Counted from the stretch's first letter, positions 1 through 6,984 are shown. The stretch: DNA of 10,000 nucleotides from Desulfomonile sp. (GCA_020216785.1 JAIWNO010000082.1:1-10000); one strand, 5' to 3'. The notes: generated from the letters alone by a model not told the origin. A program made the numbers and translations.

Positions 1-317
1 CCGATCGGCTTCATAGTGACCAAGCTTTTTACGAATTGCCTTAAGCACGCGTTTCCGGATGGCCGCCGGGGAGATATAGAAATCACTTTGCGTGAAGTCG
101 ACGCCGACATGCTGGAGCTTATGGTAAAAGACGACGGCGTAGGCATGGGCCTGACCGGTTCTCGGAGGCTCCCCACTCGCTCGGCTTGCAATTGGTCAAG
201 ATTTTTTCAACCCAACTCGACGCTGACGTTCAGATGGATGGTGCCAACGGCTGTGAGTTTAAGATCACTTTCAAAGAGTTGGGAAAGAGATCAACACCCG
301 TGCAGGGCCCCAACTGA
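1..317 (+). pseudogene. Sensor histidine kinase, C-terminal ATPase domain, 5' truncated by window and frameshifted
   Basis: This is the end of a histidine kinase of the HisKA_2/HATPase type, the phosphodonor for a response regulator. Reading from base 1 in frame 1 gives PIGFIVTKLFTNCLKHAFP, an N-box, and then the G1 box DDGVGM at about 131-148. Downstream the homologous reading continues in frame 3 (from about 159) as APHSLGLQLVKIF and ends at a TGA at 315-317. One missing base near 157-161 (GGTTCTCGG where GGTTTCTCGG would restore GFSEAPHSLG) explains the switch. The usual NE of the N-box (Asn-Glu before LxxN) is replaced by TK, which removes the catalytic Glu. The start lies outside the window. 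The stop is 17 nt before the response regulator start, so the two were a likely pair. Either a decaying gene or a sequencing error combined with an unusual N-box; the family call is firm. Confidence 0.8.
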
Positions 318-334
318 CAACGGAGGGCGGACTC

Positions 335-823
335 ATGAGCGCATCGGATATTCTCAAGGGGAAGAAGATTCTCGCAGTGGATGATGAGCCAGATGTCCTG
401 GATGTGATTATCGAGCATCTCCACGATGCCGACGTTGTGACGGCCACTGATTTCCAAACCGCCAAGGAACTTATTGCAAGAGAGCCTTTTGATTTGGCCA
501 TCCTGGACATCATGGGCGTTGACGGCTTTGCTTTGCTCGAAATTTGCGGCGAGCACGGCCTGCCGGCTGCGATGCTCACGGCACGCGCTACTAATGTCCG
601 CAGCCTCAACCAATCGCTCAGATTGGGGGCGGTGTCGTTTCTTCCGAAAGAGGAGCTGGCGTCCCTGCGCGAATTGGTTGTTGAGATCTTGGAAGAGCTT
701 GAGCAGGGGAAAAGTCATTGGCTCAGACTGTTCAAACGCCTCGGTCCCCTGTTCAAGGAGAAGTTCGGTATCGTGTGGCAGGACCTGGAGAAGCCGTCGC
801 AGCATCGCATTCCGTACGATTAA
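335..823 (+). CDS. Response regulator, receiver domain with a C-terminal extension
   Basis: A 162-residue cytoplasmic phosphorelay protein. The receiver domain spans about residues 10-120 and has every signature residue: acidic pair D16-D17, phospho-acceptor D58 in ILDIMGVDG, T82 in MLTARA, and K105 in FLPKEEL. After the receiver there are about 40 residues, rich in Leu, Glu and Lys and then basic and aromatic (LRLFKRLGPLFKEKFG), with no recognisable DNA-binding or enzymatic domain. ATG at 335 is preceded by GGAGGG at 322-327. It follows the broken histidine kinase by 17 nt, so that kinase is the expected phosphodonor. With no output domain it probably acts by protein-protein contact, or it relays phosphate. 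Its target cannot be read from the sequence. Confidence 0.9.
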   Translation: MSASDILKGKKILAVDDEPDVLDVIIEHLHDADVVTATDFQTAKELIAREPFDLAILDIMGVDGFALLEICGEHGLPAAMLTARATNVRSLNQSLRLGAVSFLPKEELASLRELVVEILEELEQGKSHWLRLFKRLGPLFKEKFGIVWQDLEKPSQHRIPYD

Positions 824-1168
824 GGGTGTTGCGTTCGTGGAAGAACGGCAATGGGGATAGGCAGTCAATCAGCAATTGACCGGGACTGTCACACATCCCG
901 CAGGAGAAGACCGATTCTTGGGATGACATTATCAAAAATTGCTTGACGAATCAGCTCGTAATGGATGCCCCGGCGTGCAACGTCGGGCCGCCGTCTATGA
1001 GAATACCCCACACACGAGCTTTCGGGAGCCGAAGTCTCACGTGTGCGGAGAAGTGAAGGCGTGTCGAGGCGGGGAGATTTCTCTTGACCGGATTTTGGAT
1101 ATTGTATACATCATACAATATCCCGTCAGGGACGAAACGTTCCCATAAATTCGATATCGGTGACCCTT
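824..1168. other. Intergenic region upstream of the GntR regulator
   Basis: About 345 bases without a convincing gene. The only structures I can support are at the right end: a possible -35 element TTGACC at 1084-1089 and the perfect dyad at 1097-1123. The left part shows no clear terminator for the response regulator gene. A 69-codon reading frame at 939-1148 has no ribosome binding site and no recognisable motif, and it runs through the operator, so I do not call it. Confidence 0.6.
1097..1123. promoter_or_regulatory. Perfect 11-bp inverted repeat, probable operator of the GntR/FCD regulator
   Basis: Left arm GGATATTGTAT (1097-1107), spacer ACATC, right arm ATACAATATCC (1113-1123). The arms are exact reverse complements. 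The core TTGTATACAT is one base from TTGTATACAA, the type of site reported for rhizobial MatR and typical of FCD-type GntR proteins (GT/AC half sites). It sits 45 nt before the likely regulator start codon and overlaps the expected promoter: TTGACC at 1084-1089 and a TATACA at 1105-1110, only 15 bp apart. Autoregulation by repression that is lifted by a ligand is the simplest model (inference). Confidence 0.7.
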
Positions 1169-1849
1169 ATGGGCAGGCTCCAGGTCCAACCCCTCCACGA
1201 GCATGTCGCCAACCGCATCAGGGAAATGATCCGCAAAGGACTCCTGAATAAGGGCGATCGCGTAGTGGAAAAAGACCTGTGCGCCTCTCTCGGGATCAGT
1301 CGAACGCCTCTTCGGGAAGCCCTCCGTTATCTCACCTCCGAAGGTCTCATCACAATTCTGCCTCACCGTGGCGCGTACGTGGCTGAGCCATCTATGGATG
1401 AAATCAGGGAGATGTTCGAGGTCATGACCCTGCTTGAGGGAAACTGCGCTGCCATGGCTGCAAAGAAAATCTCGCCAGGAGATCTGCGCAAACTCGAAAG
1501 ACTCCACGAAAGGCTCGAGAAACACTACAAGGCCAACCAGCCCGAGAAGTATCTTGACGTCAATCAGAAATTCCATTGCATGCTCCAGGAAATGGCCGGC
1601 AATAAGGTTTTGAACGACGTAGTCAACGGCTTGCGACAAAAGATCGTGCTGTATCGGTACCGCCAGCTCTACCAACCGGACCGGTTTGAGGCGTCCATAA
1701 CGGAGCATCGTGCTCTCATGGACGCACTGCGCAGACAGGATCCCGTTGCAGCGGAAAACCTTATGAGACAGCACCTCATCAATCAATGTGAGGCCTTGAA
1801 AAACCTTTACGAGGACAAGACAAGAAGAAAGCCGGCAGCTAAGTCGTGA
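1169..1849 (+). CDS. GntR-family transcriptional regulator, FCD subfamily (MatR-like by context)
   Basis: Cytoplasmic DNA-binding repressor or activator of 226 residues from ATG 1169. Winged helix-turn-helix at about residues 10-73, with the GntR hallmark SRTPLREALRYLTSEGLI (44-61) and the wing LPHRGAYV. FCD ligand-binding helical domain at about 78-212. Its metal/ligand residues appear as N132 and H136 (NQKFH), H180 (TEHRAL) and H202 (RQHL); the Asn variant at the first position is seen in many FCD proteins. The ATG is preferred because GGTGA (1159-1163) lies just ahead of it; a GTG at 1160 would add three residues. It lies directly upstream of a TRAP importer and a MatB-like ligase, as MatR lies next to malonate genes in rhizobia, so its ligand may be malonate or malonyl-CoA. 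The family call is firm and the ligand is inference. Confidence 0.9.
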   Translation: MGRLQVQPLHEHVANRIREMIRKGLLNKGDRVVEKDLCASLGISRTPLREALRYLTSEGLITILPHRGAYVAEPSMDEIREMFEVMTLLEGNCAAMAAKKISPGDLRKLERLHERLEKHYKANQPEKYLDVNQKFHCMLQEMAGNKVLNDVVNGLRQKIVLYRYRQLYQPDRFEASITEHRALMDALRRQDPVAAENLMRQHLINQCEALKNLYEDKTRRKPAAKS

Positions 1850-1850
1850 A

Positions 1851-1876
1851 TTCGGCCGCTTAACCACTTCGGCCGC
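1851..1876. repeat. Two direct 9-bp repeats with a palindromic core
   Basis: TTCGGCCGC occurs at 1851-1859 and again at 1868-1876, 17 bp apart start to start, directly after the regulator stop codon. Each copy contains the palindrome CGGCCG. It could be chance or a weak protein-binding site; function unknown. Confidence 0.35.
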
Positions 1877-1879
1877 GCA

Positions 1880-1938
1880 TTTTCATGAAAACGCCCCGAT
1901 AAGACCGGCAAGATTCTGGGGCTACCCCTGTTTTCATG
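1880..1938. promoter_or_regulatory. Long-range inverted repeat ahead of dctP (possible operator or terminator)
   Basis: CATGAAAAC (1884-1892) is the exact reverse complement of GTTTTCATG (1930-1938). Inside these arms GCCCC (1893-1897) can pair with GGGGC (1918-1922). The left copy is also part of a 12-bp perfect palindrome, TTTTCATGAAAA (1880-1891). A short GGGG-CTA-CCCC hairpin followed by TGTTTT (1918-1934) resembles a weak intrinsic terminator for the regulator gene. Position between gntR and dctP suggests control of readthrough or a second promoter, but the sequence does not decide which. Confidence 0.35.
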
Positions 1939-2013
1939 TTTTTGCCGCGGCGATTCTCGCCACAGAAGTTGGCATCAGACGTCGCCCCCGCGACTTCATC
2001 ATCCCGGTACGCG

Positions 2014-2020
2014 AAGGAGG
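2014..2020 (+). promoter_or_regulatory. Shine-Dalgarno site that fixes the dctP start
   Basis: AAGGAGG at 2014-2020, continuing as AGGG, lies 8 nt before ATG 2029. The alternative in-frame ATG at 1936 has no such site and would put 31 polar residues ahead of the signal peptide. Confidence 0.85.
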
Positions 2021-2028
2021 AGGGAACC

Positions 2029-3048
2029 ATGCTGTCCGATCACAATCTCGGAAGAGGGACCTGTGGGGTTGTGTTGACCACGATCCTGGTTCTGGCGCTG
2101 TGCACTGTGGCCGGTGCCCAAATAAAGCTGAAAGTCTCCCACCAGTTTGCCGAAGGCGACGTGCGGGACCAGCTCGTCAAGGTCTTCGCAGAGAGGGTGA
2201 CGAACAAACTTGGCAAACAAGTTGAATTCAGGGTGTATCCCGCAAGCTCCCTGTTCAAGCCGAAAGAGCAGTGGGACGCAATGCGACAAGGCACGCTCGA
2301 CATGAGCGTTTTTCCGCTGGACTACGCTGCGGGCAAAGTGCCGGAGCTTTCCATCACGCTGCTCCCCTGTTCCGTTGTCAGTCTGCAACAGGCAATGAGC
2401 TGGCAGCAAAAACCCATCGGACAGCGCCTGTCGAAGATCCTCGAAAGCAATGGGGCCAAAATCCTCGTTTGGGCATGGCTGGAAGGAGGCATCGGCAGCT
2501 CGGTCCGGCAGGTGCGGCTCCCGGACGAAGCAAAAGGTTTGAAGATGCGAGCCGCGGGCAAGAAGTTCGAATACATGCTCAAGGAGGCAGGGGCATCCAT
2601 TACGAGTATGCCCTCGTCGGAGATCTACCATGCATTGTCTACCGGCGTGCTCGACTCGTGTCTTACCTCTTCGTCTTCATTTGTTTCTTATCGACTGTAC
2701 GAGCAACTCAAGTTCATGAACGTCCCCAAGGACTATGCCATTTGGTACATGGCTGAGCCGCTGGTGATTTCGCTGAAGACCTGGGAGCGGCTGAAGCCTG
2801 AGCAGCGGAAGGTATTCCAGGATGTGGGGGATGAGATGGCACGTGATTGGGTGGTCCCCAATTTCTCAAAGGACACGCAGACGCTCATTGACGAATTCAC
2901 AAAGGCCGGGGTCCAGCTCCATTACATGACCAAAGAAGAGTTCCAACAGTGGCAGGATTTCGCCAAGAAAACCGCGTGGAAAAACTATGAAGAAACCGTG
3001 AAAGACGGCAAAGAGATTCTGGATCTGGCTGTCCAGGCCATGCAGTAG
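2029..3048 (+). CDS. dctP: TRAP transporter periplasmic solute-binding protein, DctP family (candidate malonate binder, MatP-like)
   Basis: Extracytoplasmic receptor of a tripartite ATP-independent periplasmic transporter, 339 residues, the usual length. A Sec signal peptide is visible: short n-region with Arg9, hydrophobic core 13-29 (GVVLTTILVLALCTVAG), likely cleavage at AGA-Q31. The mature protein starts with the family-typical LKVSHQF. The conserved ligand-carboxylate Arg is R174 in GLKMRAAG, followed by the hallmark region SSEIYHALSTGVLDS (196-210). Known DctP-family receptors mostly bind carboxylates through that Arg. It is encoded downstream of a GntR regulator and upstream of the TRAP membrane subunits and a MatB-like ligase, so malonate or a related dicarboxylate is the favoured ligand (inference). 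Oddity: the membrane subunits start 300 bp later rather than immediately. Confidence 0.93.
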   Translation: MLSDHNLGRGTCGVVLTTILVLALCTVAGAQIKLKVSHQFAEGDVRDQLVKVFAERVTNKLGKQVEFRVYPASSLFKPKEQWDAMRQGTLDMSVFPLDYAAGKVPELSITLLPCSVVSLQQAMSWQQKPIGQRLSKILESNGAKILVWAWLEGGIGSSVRQVRLPDEAKGLKMRAAGKKFEYMLKEAGASITSMPSSEIYHALSTGVLDSCLTSSSSFVSYRLYEQLKFMNVPKDYAIWYMAEPLVISLKTWERLKPEQRKVFQDVGDEMARDWVVPNFSKDTQTLIDEFTKAGVQLHYMTKEEFQQWQDFAKKTAWKNYEETVKDGKEILDLAVQAMQ

Positions 3049-3128
3049 TCTAGCGTTCTTTTGCCAAGTATCAAGGGTGTGCTGGTAGAGCGATTCGGAC
3101 GTGGGTTGCCAAGGGGCCGGCGGTTTTG

Positions 3129-3153
3129 AGGGGCGGGTCTGAGACCCGCCCCT
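3129..3153. repeat. GC-rich palindromic repeat, copy 1 (REP-like)
   Basis: Arms AGGGGCGGGTCT (3129-3140) and AGACCCGCCCCT (3142-3153) are exact reverse complements around a single G, followed by ACAGG. In RNA it folds as at least a 10-bp GC-rich stem with a three-base loop. There is no T-run after it, so it is not a classical terminator, though it could stabilise the dctP transcript 3' end. A degenerate relative is at 6985-7010. Two copies in 10 kb, both intergenic, point to a dispersed REP-type or MITE-like repeat. Confidence 0.75.
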
Positions 3154-3335
3154 ACAGGCATCACGCCATGATCGGGACCCGTCGAGGAAGTTGGAGAGAC
3201 CCACGCGGATGTGCTCTTACCTTGCACTTGGCGTTCCTTGAAAGACAGTCGGCATCAACAGAGGTCGTCTGCCTGCAAGTCCTCTTGATGTGTAGCAATG
3301 CAACGTCGAAGTTGAAACATGTCTTTTCCTCTTTC

Positions 3336-3342
3336 GGAGGGG
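3336..3342 (+). promoter_or_regulatory. Shine-Dalgarno site that fixes the dctQ start
   Basis: GGAGGGG at 3336-3342 is 6 nt ahead of ATG 3349. It lies downstream of the other in-frame ATG at 3319, so it supports the shorter protein. Confidence 0.8.
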
Positions 3343-3348
3343 CTCACA

Positions 3349-3954
3349 ATGCAGAAGAGCAACGGGGGATTTTGGGCGAAGCTCGAAACGGTGGCGACGA
3401 CGCTCAGCAAGGTCACGGGCCTTGTGGGCGCTGTGGCCCTCTTTGCCGCGGCACTGGTTACGACGGAGGGCGTATTGGTCCGCAAGGTCCTGGATTGGTC
3501 CACAATATGGCAGATTGAGTTTTCGGTTTTTTTGCTCATGTACGCGTGCTTCGTGGGCGCAGCATTCGGCCAGCTCGGAGGGCATCATCTCAACATTGAC
3601 CTCATCATCATCCACCTGAAACCGCGCACTCGGGAAAAGGTCCTTGTGGTCGCAGACATTGCGACATGCATCGTGTGCGTGGTGATCGCCATCTATGCAT
3701 GGCCCGTGTGGTGGGAGGCGGTGGTCCGCAATGAGCACAGCGAGTCGCTGTGGGGACCTCCGCTCTGGATTCCCTATATATTTCTGCCGCTTGGAGTCAG
3801 TCTGGTCTTTCTTCAAGTTATTACCCAGATTCACCGGAGAATTGAGGCACTCAGGCTCGGGACAGTCGAGGAGCAATTCATTCCCACCGAATTGAAAGAC
3901 ATCGAAATAGCTGCTGCATCACACTCCGGTCCGAAAGGAGAAGGCGATGAGTGA
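3349..3954 (+). CDS. dctQ: TRAP transporter small membrane subunit, DctQ family
   Basis: Inner-membrane subunit of 201 residues that pairs with DctM. Four transmembrane helices are visible at about 23-43, 54-75, 97-120 and 141-160. Family features: an acidic/basic pair after helix 1 (TTEGVLVRKVL), FGQLGGHHLNIDLI (73-86) after helix 2, and PPLWIPYIFLPLGVSL (137-152) leading into helix 4. The C-terminal tail of about 40 residues is charged and soluble. The stop codon overlaps the dctM start by 8 nt, typical of translational coupling between the two membrane subunits. Confidence 0.92.
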   Translation: MQKSNGGFWAKLETVATTLSKVTGLVGAVALFAAALVTTEGVLVRKVLDWSTIWQIEFSVFLLMYACFVGAAFGQLGGHHLNIDLIIIHLKPRTREKVLVVADIATCIVCVVIAIYAWPVWWEAVVRNEHSESLWGPPLWIPYIFLPLGVSLVFLQVITQIHRRIEALRLGTVEEQFIPTELKDIEIAAASHSGPKGEGDE

Positions 3955-5308
3955 AGCGACGTTGAGTATTGTTGTTTTCGGGACGGCCCTCATCCTTCTG
4001 CTTTCCGGGATCTCGATCTGGTCGGGCCTTGCGGCCATTTCGTTGATTTACATCGTCATCTATTCGCCGCAGATGCTTCAGACGGTCCCCCACATTCTTT
4101 ACGGAAGCATGGACAGTTTCGCCATGCTGTCCATTCCGTTGTTTATTCTCATGAGCGCTCCCCTTGCAGTCTCCCAGGCCAGCAAGGACCTGTACGAGGC
4201 GATGCACCGCTGTGCATACAAGTTGCCGGGAGGATTGGGGGTCAGCACCATGCTGGCAGGAGGCGTATTCGCTGCTTTGTGCGGCTCAAGCCCGGCGACC
4301 GCTGCGGCCATCGGAGGGGTCGGGATTCCGGAGATGCGGAACCGCGGCTACTCACCAAGTCTTGCGTGCGCCCTGGTGGCACATGCGGGAACATTCGGGA
4401 TCTTGATACCTCCGAGCATTACAATGATCCTCTACGGAGTCGCCACCGAGACATCAATCGGTAAGTGCTTCATTGCGGGAGTCATTCCCGGAACTCTTCT
4501 TGTGGCATTAAGCTCCCTGTGGATCATCATCTATTTCAAGATGACCAAATCGCAAAATCCAACGACTATGGCGGCGCCATCCGCTGTCACTGAGACTGCG
4601 AAGAAGAGCGGCACGGGGGTACAGGTCGAGCACTATACGCTGAGAGAGCAGGTGGAGTCTCTTGTCAAAGTCCTGCCTTTAATCCTGATTATCGTAGGGA
4701 TCATGGTATCGCTCTATGGCGGGTGGGCTACTCCGAGCGAAGCTGCGGGCGTCGGAGCGGTGATCTCATTTGCCGTGGTCATGGTGATCTACCGAGTGTA
4801 CCAGATTGAAATTCTTGCGCAGATGCTCACGAGATCGCTCAACGACAGCACGATGATTCTCATGATCATGGCTGCAGCGACCCTGTTCGGGTTCGTTTGT
4901 TCAGATCTTTATGTGACCCAATCCCTGGCGGAACTCATTCTCGCCCTTCCTCTGGGGAAGTGGGGAATTATACTTTTTGTCAATATTCTCCTTCTGATAC
5001 TTGGTTGTTTCATACCGCCCGCAGCGATAATTCTCATGGTGGCTCCCATGCTGTTGCCTGTTATCAAGGGCCTTGGGTTCGATTCCGTGTGGTTTTCGGT
5101 CATGATGACGGTGAACCTGGAAATCGGGTTACTGACCCCTCCTGTGGGCCTGAACCTGTACGTCGTCCAGGGGATTGCGCCGGACGTGCCGCTTTCAAGA
5201 GTTCTTTGGGCACTGGTGCCGTTCTTTATCATCGACATCATTCTCCTCGTGCTCCTGTGCATGTTCCCCGAGATGGCTACATGGCTGCCGAGCAAAATGA
5301 TAGGTTGA
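3947..5308 (+). CDS. dctM: TRAP transporter large permease subunit, DctM family
   Basis: Ion-coupled permease of 453 residues in the inner membrane that translocates the substrate handed over by DctP. It is hydrophobic throughout with about a dozen predicted membrane segments in two halves. First-half hallmarks: GGVFAALCGSSPATAAAIG (105-123), PEMRNRGYSP, and GTFGILIPPSITMILYG (148-164). Second half: GGWATPSEAAGVGA (258-271), then a FIPPAAIILMVAPMLLP segment and IGLLTPPVGLNLYVV near the C-terminus. A soluble linker at about 198-235, rich in Thr, Ser and Lys, separates the halves and makes the protein slightly longer than the usual 425-430 residues. AAAGGAG at 3934-3940 precedes ATG 3947. The MatB-like gene begins 30 nt after the stop. 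Confidence 0.95.
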   Translation: MSEATLSIVVFGTALILLLSGISIWSGLAAISLIYIVIYSPQMLQTVPHILYGSMDSFAMLSIPLFILMSAPLAVSQASKDLYEAMHRCAYKLPGGLGVSTMLAGGVFAALCGSSPATAAAIGGVGIPEMRNRGYSPSLACALVAHAGTFGILIPPSITMILYGVATETSIGKCFIAGVIPGTLLVALSSLWIIIYFKMTKSQNPTTMAAPSAVTETAKKSGTGVQVEHYTLREQVESLVKVLPLILIIVGIMVSLYGGWATPSEAAGVGAVISFAVVMVIYRVYQIEILAQMLTRSLNDSTMILMIMAAATLFGFVCSDLYVTQSLAELILALPLGKWGIILFVNILLLILGCFIPPAAIILMVAPMLLPVIKGLGFDSVWFSVMMTVNLEIGLLTPPVGLNLYVVQGIAPDVPLSRVLWALVPFFIIDIILLVLLCMFPEMATWLPSKMIG

Positions 5309-5338
5309 GTCGAGCGGACACGTTGGAGGGTTATTCCC

Positions 5339-6901
5339 ATGAATTTTGCGCAGAAGTTGTCCGGTATTGCAGCCCGGTACAGGGATAAGCCGGCCGTCGT
5401 GTTTGAGGGTGCTGTATACACGTACGACGCGCTGGACAGGGAAGTCAGTCGGTACGCCGCGATGTTGGATCATATTGGTGTAAGGGTCGGCGATCGGATA
5501 GCGATCCAGCTTCCCAAGCGGATGGAGTTCGTTTTTCTCGAATTGGCTGTCCTCTCGGTGGGGGCAGTCGCTCTCCCGCTTAATACTGATTACAGGCCTG
5601 AAGAAGTGCACTACTTTCTCTCGGACTCGGGTAGCCGCTTTTTCTTTACGGATCGTGAGCGTTTCTTGCGGGCGGAAGAAATCCTAAGCGCTCTGCCGGA
5701 ACTCCGCACATTGCTTGTGGATGCATCAAATGCCAAATCATGCGGCTCGATGGCTCACGAATTGGAAAATGCCGATCGAAACTTTCAGCGAACGTACCCG
5801 ACGCGTGGAGACGATGTCGCGGTGATCTGCTACACCTCGGGCACCACGGGCAGGTCCAAGGGAGCGATGATCACCCATAAGAATATGATCTCGAACACAA
5901 CGGCGCTGCATCTGGCATGGGAGTGGTCGGATAGAGACGTGCTTTTGCACGTGTTGCCGCTCTTCCACGTGCACGGCCTGTTTGTTGCGCTTCACGGAGC
6001 GCTGAATGCGGGCGCGACGGTAATTATGCACGAGAAATTCGATGCCCGGCGAGCCTGGGAGACCATCGATATGGGCGTCTGTACGATCCTCATGGGTGTC
6101 CCGACCATGTACCAACGGTTGATGAATGAGTGGGATGAGCTGGATAGGAAGCCGAACCTACAGAACATGAGGGTCTTTATCTCCGGATCGGCTCCTTTGT
6201 TGGACGCACAATTCCGGCGATTCGAGCAGCAAACCGGCTTTAGAATCCTCGAGCGATACGGAATGACGGAAACGGGCATGAATACCTCCAACACCATCGA
6301 CCCGGCCGGCAGGAAGGGACAGAGCGTCGGTTATCCTCTGCCGGGGGTAGAAATCCGCGTCTGCTCTCCGGACGGTAAGGACGTGCCTCCCGGTGACGTG
6401 GGAGAAGTGTGGGTGCGGGGGGACAATGTCTTCAAAGGCTATTGGAAGATGCCGGGAAAGACCAAGGAGTCTTTTCACGGTGACTGGTTCATGACAGGGG
6501 ACCTTGGGTATCAAGACCATGAGGACGGGAAAAGACTGTACCTTGTGGGCCGGGCCAAAGAACTCATCATCACCGGCGGCTATAATGTGTACCCAAAAGA
6601 AATCGAAAACGTTCTGCAGACCCACGAGGCCGTAAAGGAGGCCGCTGTGATCGGCATTCCCGACGAAGACTTCGGGGAGCGGGTCGTGGCGGTTGTTGTC
6701 GCTGGAAAGGACATGCCCGGAGTCTCGTCTGAAAGCCTCATTCGCTTTTGCAAAGATCAGCTGGCCGGGTACAAGTGTCCTAAACAAATCTTCTTTGTTG
6801 ATGAATTGCCGAGAAATGCGATGGGGAAACTTCAGAAAAATCTGCTGGCGGAAAGGTATCGGGAGTCTGCGAAGACCCAATTGCCAATGCGGCAAATATG
6901 A
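5339..6901 (+). CDS. matB: Malonyl-CoA synthetase-like acyl-CoA ligase (MatB family, AMP-forming)
   Basis: Class I adenylate-forming enzyme of 520 residues: carboxylate + ATP + CoA gives acyl-CoA + AMP + PPi. Motifs in order: ATP-binding loop YTSGTTGRSKG (165-175), PLFHVHGLF (207-215), FISGSAPLL (280-288), ERYGMTETG (305-313), TGD (386-388), hinge VGRAKELIITGG (403-414) and catalytic K497 in NAMGKLQKN. Several stretches match what I recall of rhizobial MatB: the HxHGLF motif, GSAPLL, YGMTETxMNTSN, NVFKGYWxMPxKTK, NVYPKEIE and FVDxLPRNxMGKxQKN. That makes malonate, or methylmalonate, the likely substrate. GGAGGG at 5325-5330 precedes ATG 5339. Co-transcription with a TRAP importer fits uptake followed by activation. 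No MatA decarboxylase is visible. Substrate is inferred from recalled motifs, not from an alignment. Confidence 0.88.
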   Translation: MNFAQKLSGIAARYRDKPAVVFEGAVYTYDALDREVSRYAAMLDHIGVRVGDRIAIQLPKRMEFVFLELAVLSVGAVALPLNTDYRPEEVHYFLSDSGSRFFFTDRERFLRAEEILSALPELRTLLVDASNAKSCGSMAHELENADRNFQRTYPTRGDDVAVICYTSGTTGRSKGAMITHKNMISNTTALHLAWEWSDRDVLLHVLPLFHVHGLFVALHGALNAGATVIMHEKFDARRAWETIDMGVCTILMGVPTMYQRLMNEWDELDRKPNLQNMRVFISGSAPLLDAQFRRFEQQTGFRILERYGMTETGMNTSNTIDPAGRKGQSVGYPLPGVEIRVCSPDGKDVPPGDVGEVWVRGDNVFKGYWKMPGKTKESFHGDWFMTGDLGYQDHEDGKRLYLVGRAKELIITGGYNVYPKEIENVLQTHEAVKEAAVIGIPDEDFGERVVAVVVAGKDMPGVSSESLIRFCKDQLAGYKCPKQIFFVDELPRNAMGKLQKNLLAERYRESAKTQLPMRQI

Positions 6902-6962
6902 CCAGATCCTCAGGCCGGGTAAGAAATATGGATTAGTAGATCGATTCAGACATGCCTTTATA

Positions 6963-6978
6963 TTGCCGTCAACGGCAA
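6963..6978. repeat. Short hairpin in the convergent gap
   Basis: TTGCCG (6963-6968), loop TCAA, CGGCAA (6973-6978), 62 nt after the matB stop. It has no T-tract on either strand, so terminator function is uncertain. It lies just before the degenerate palindromic repeat. Confidence 0.35.
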
Positions 6979-6984
6979 ACTTGG

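Larger units (their letters stand above)
3049..3348. other. 300-bp gap between dctP and dctQ
   Basis: No gene is supported here. It contains the perfect GC-rich palindrome at 3129-3153 and, at the right end, the ribosome binding site for dctQ. TRAP genes are usually much closer together, so the gap looks like an insertion of repeat DNA or a site for separate control of receptor and permease levels. I see no clear T-tracted terminator and no strong sigma-70 promoter. Confidence 0.5.

Noticed and set aside
230..868. Long minus-strand reading frame (212 codons) opposite the response regulator.
   Set aside because: It is the antisense shadow of a clear receiver-domain gene and has no protein-family features.
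939..1148. A 69-codon reading frame before the GntR gene.
   Set aside because: No ribosome binding site, no recognisable motif, and it runs through the operator and promoter region.
1936..2028. Upstream ATG that would extend DctP by 31 residues.
   Set aside because: No ribosome binding site there, and the strong AAGGAGG before 2029 places the signal peptide at the true N-terminus.
3130..3152. GC-rich palindrome considered as a CRISPR repeat or an intrinsic terminator.
   Set aside because: There is no spacer-repeat periodicity and no T-tract on either side, so a dispersed palindromic repeat is the better reading.
3126..3518. Plus-strand reading frame starting at the palindrome and overlapping dctQ.
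   Set aside because: Composition follows the repeat and an out-of-frame reading of dctQ; no domain or start signal.
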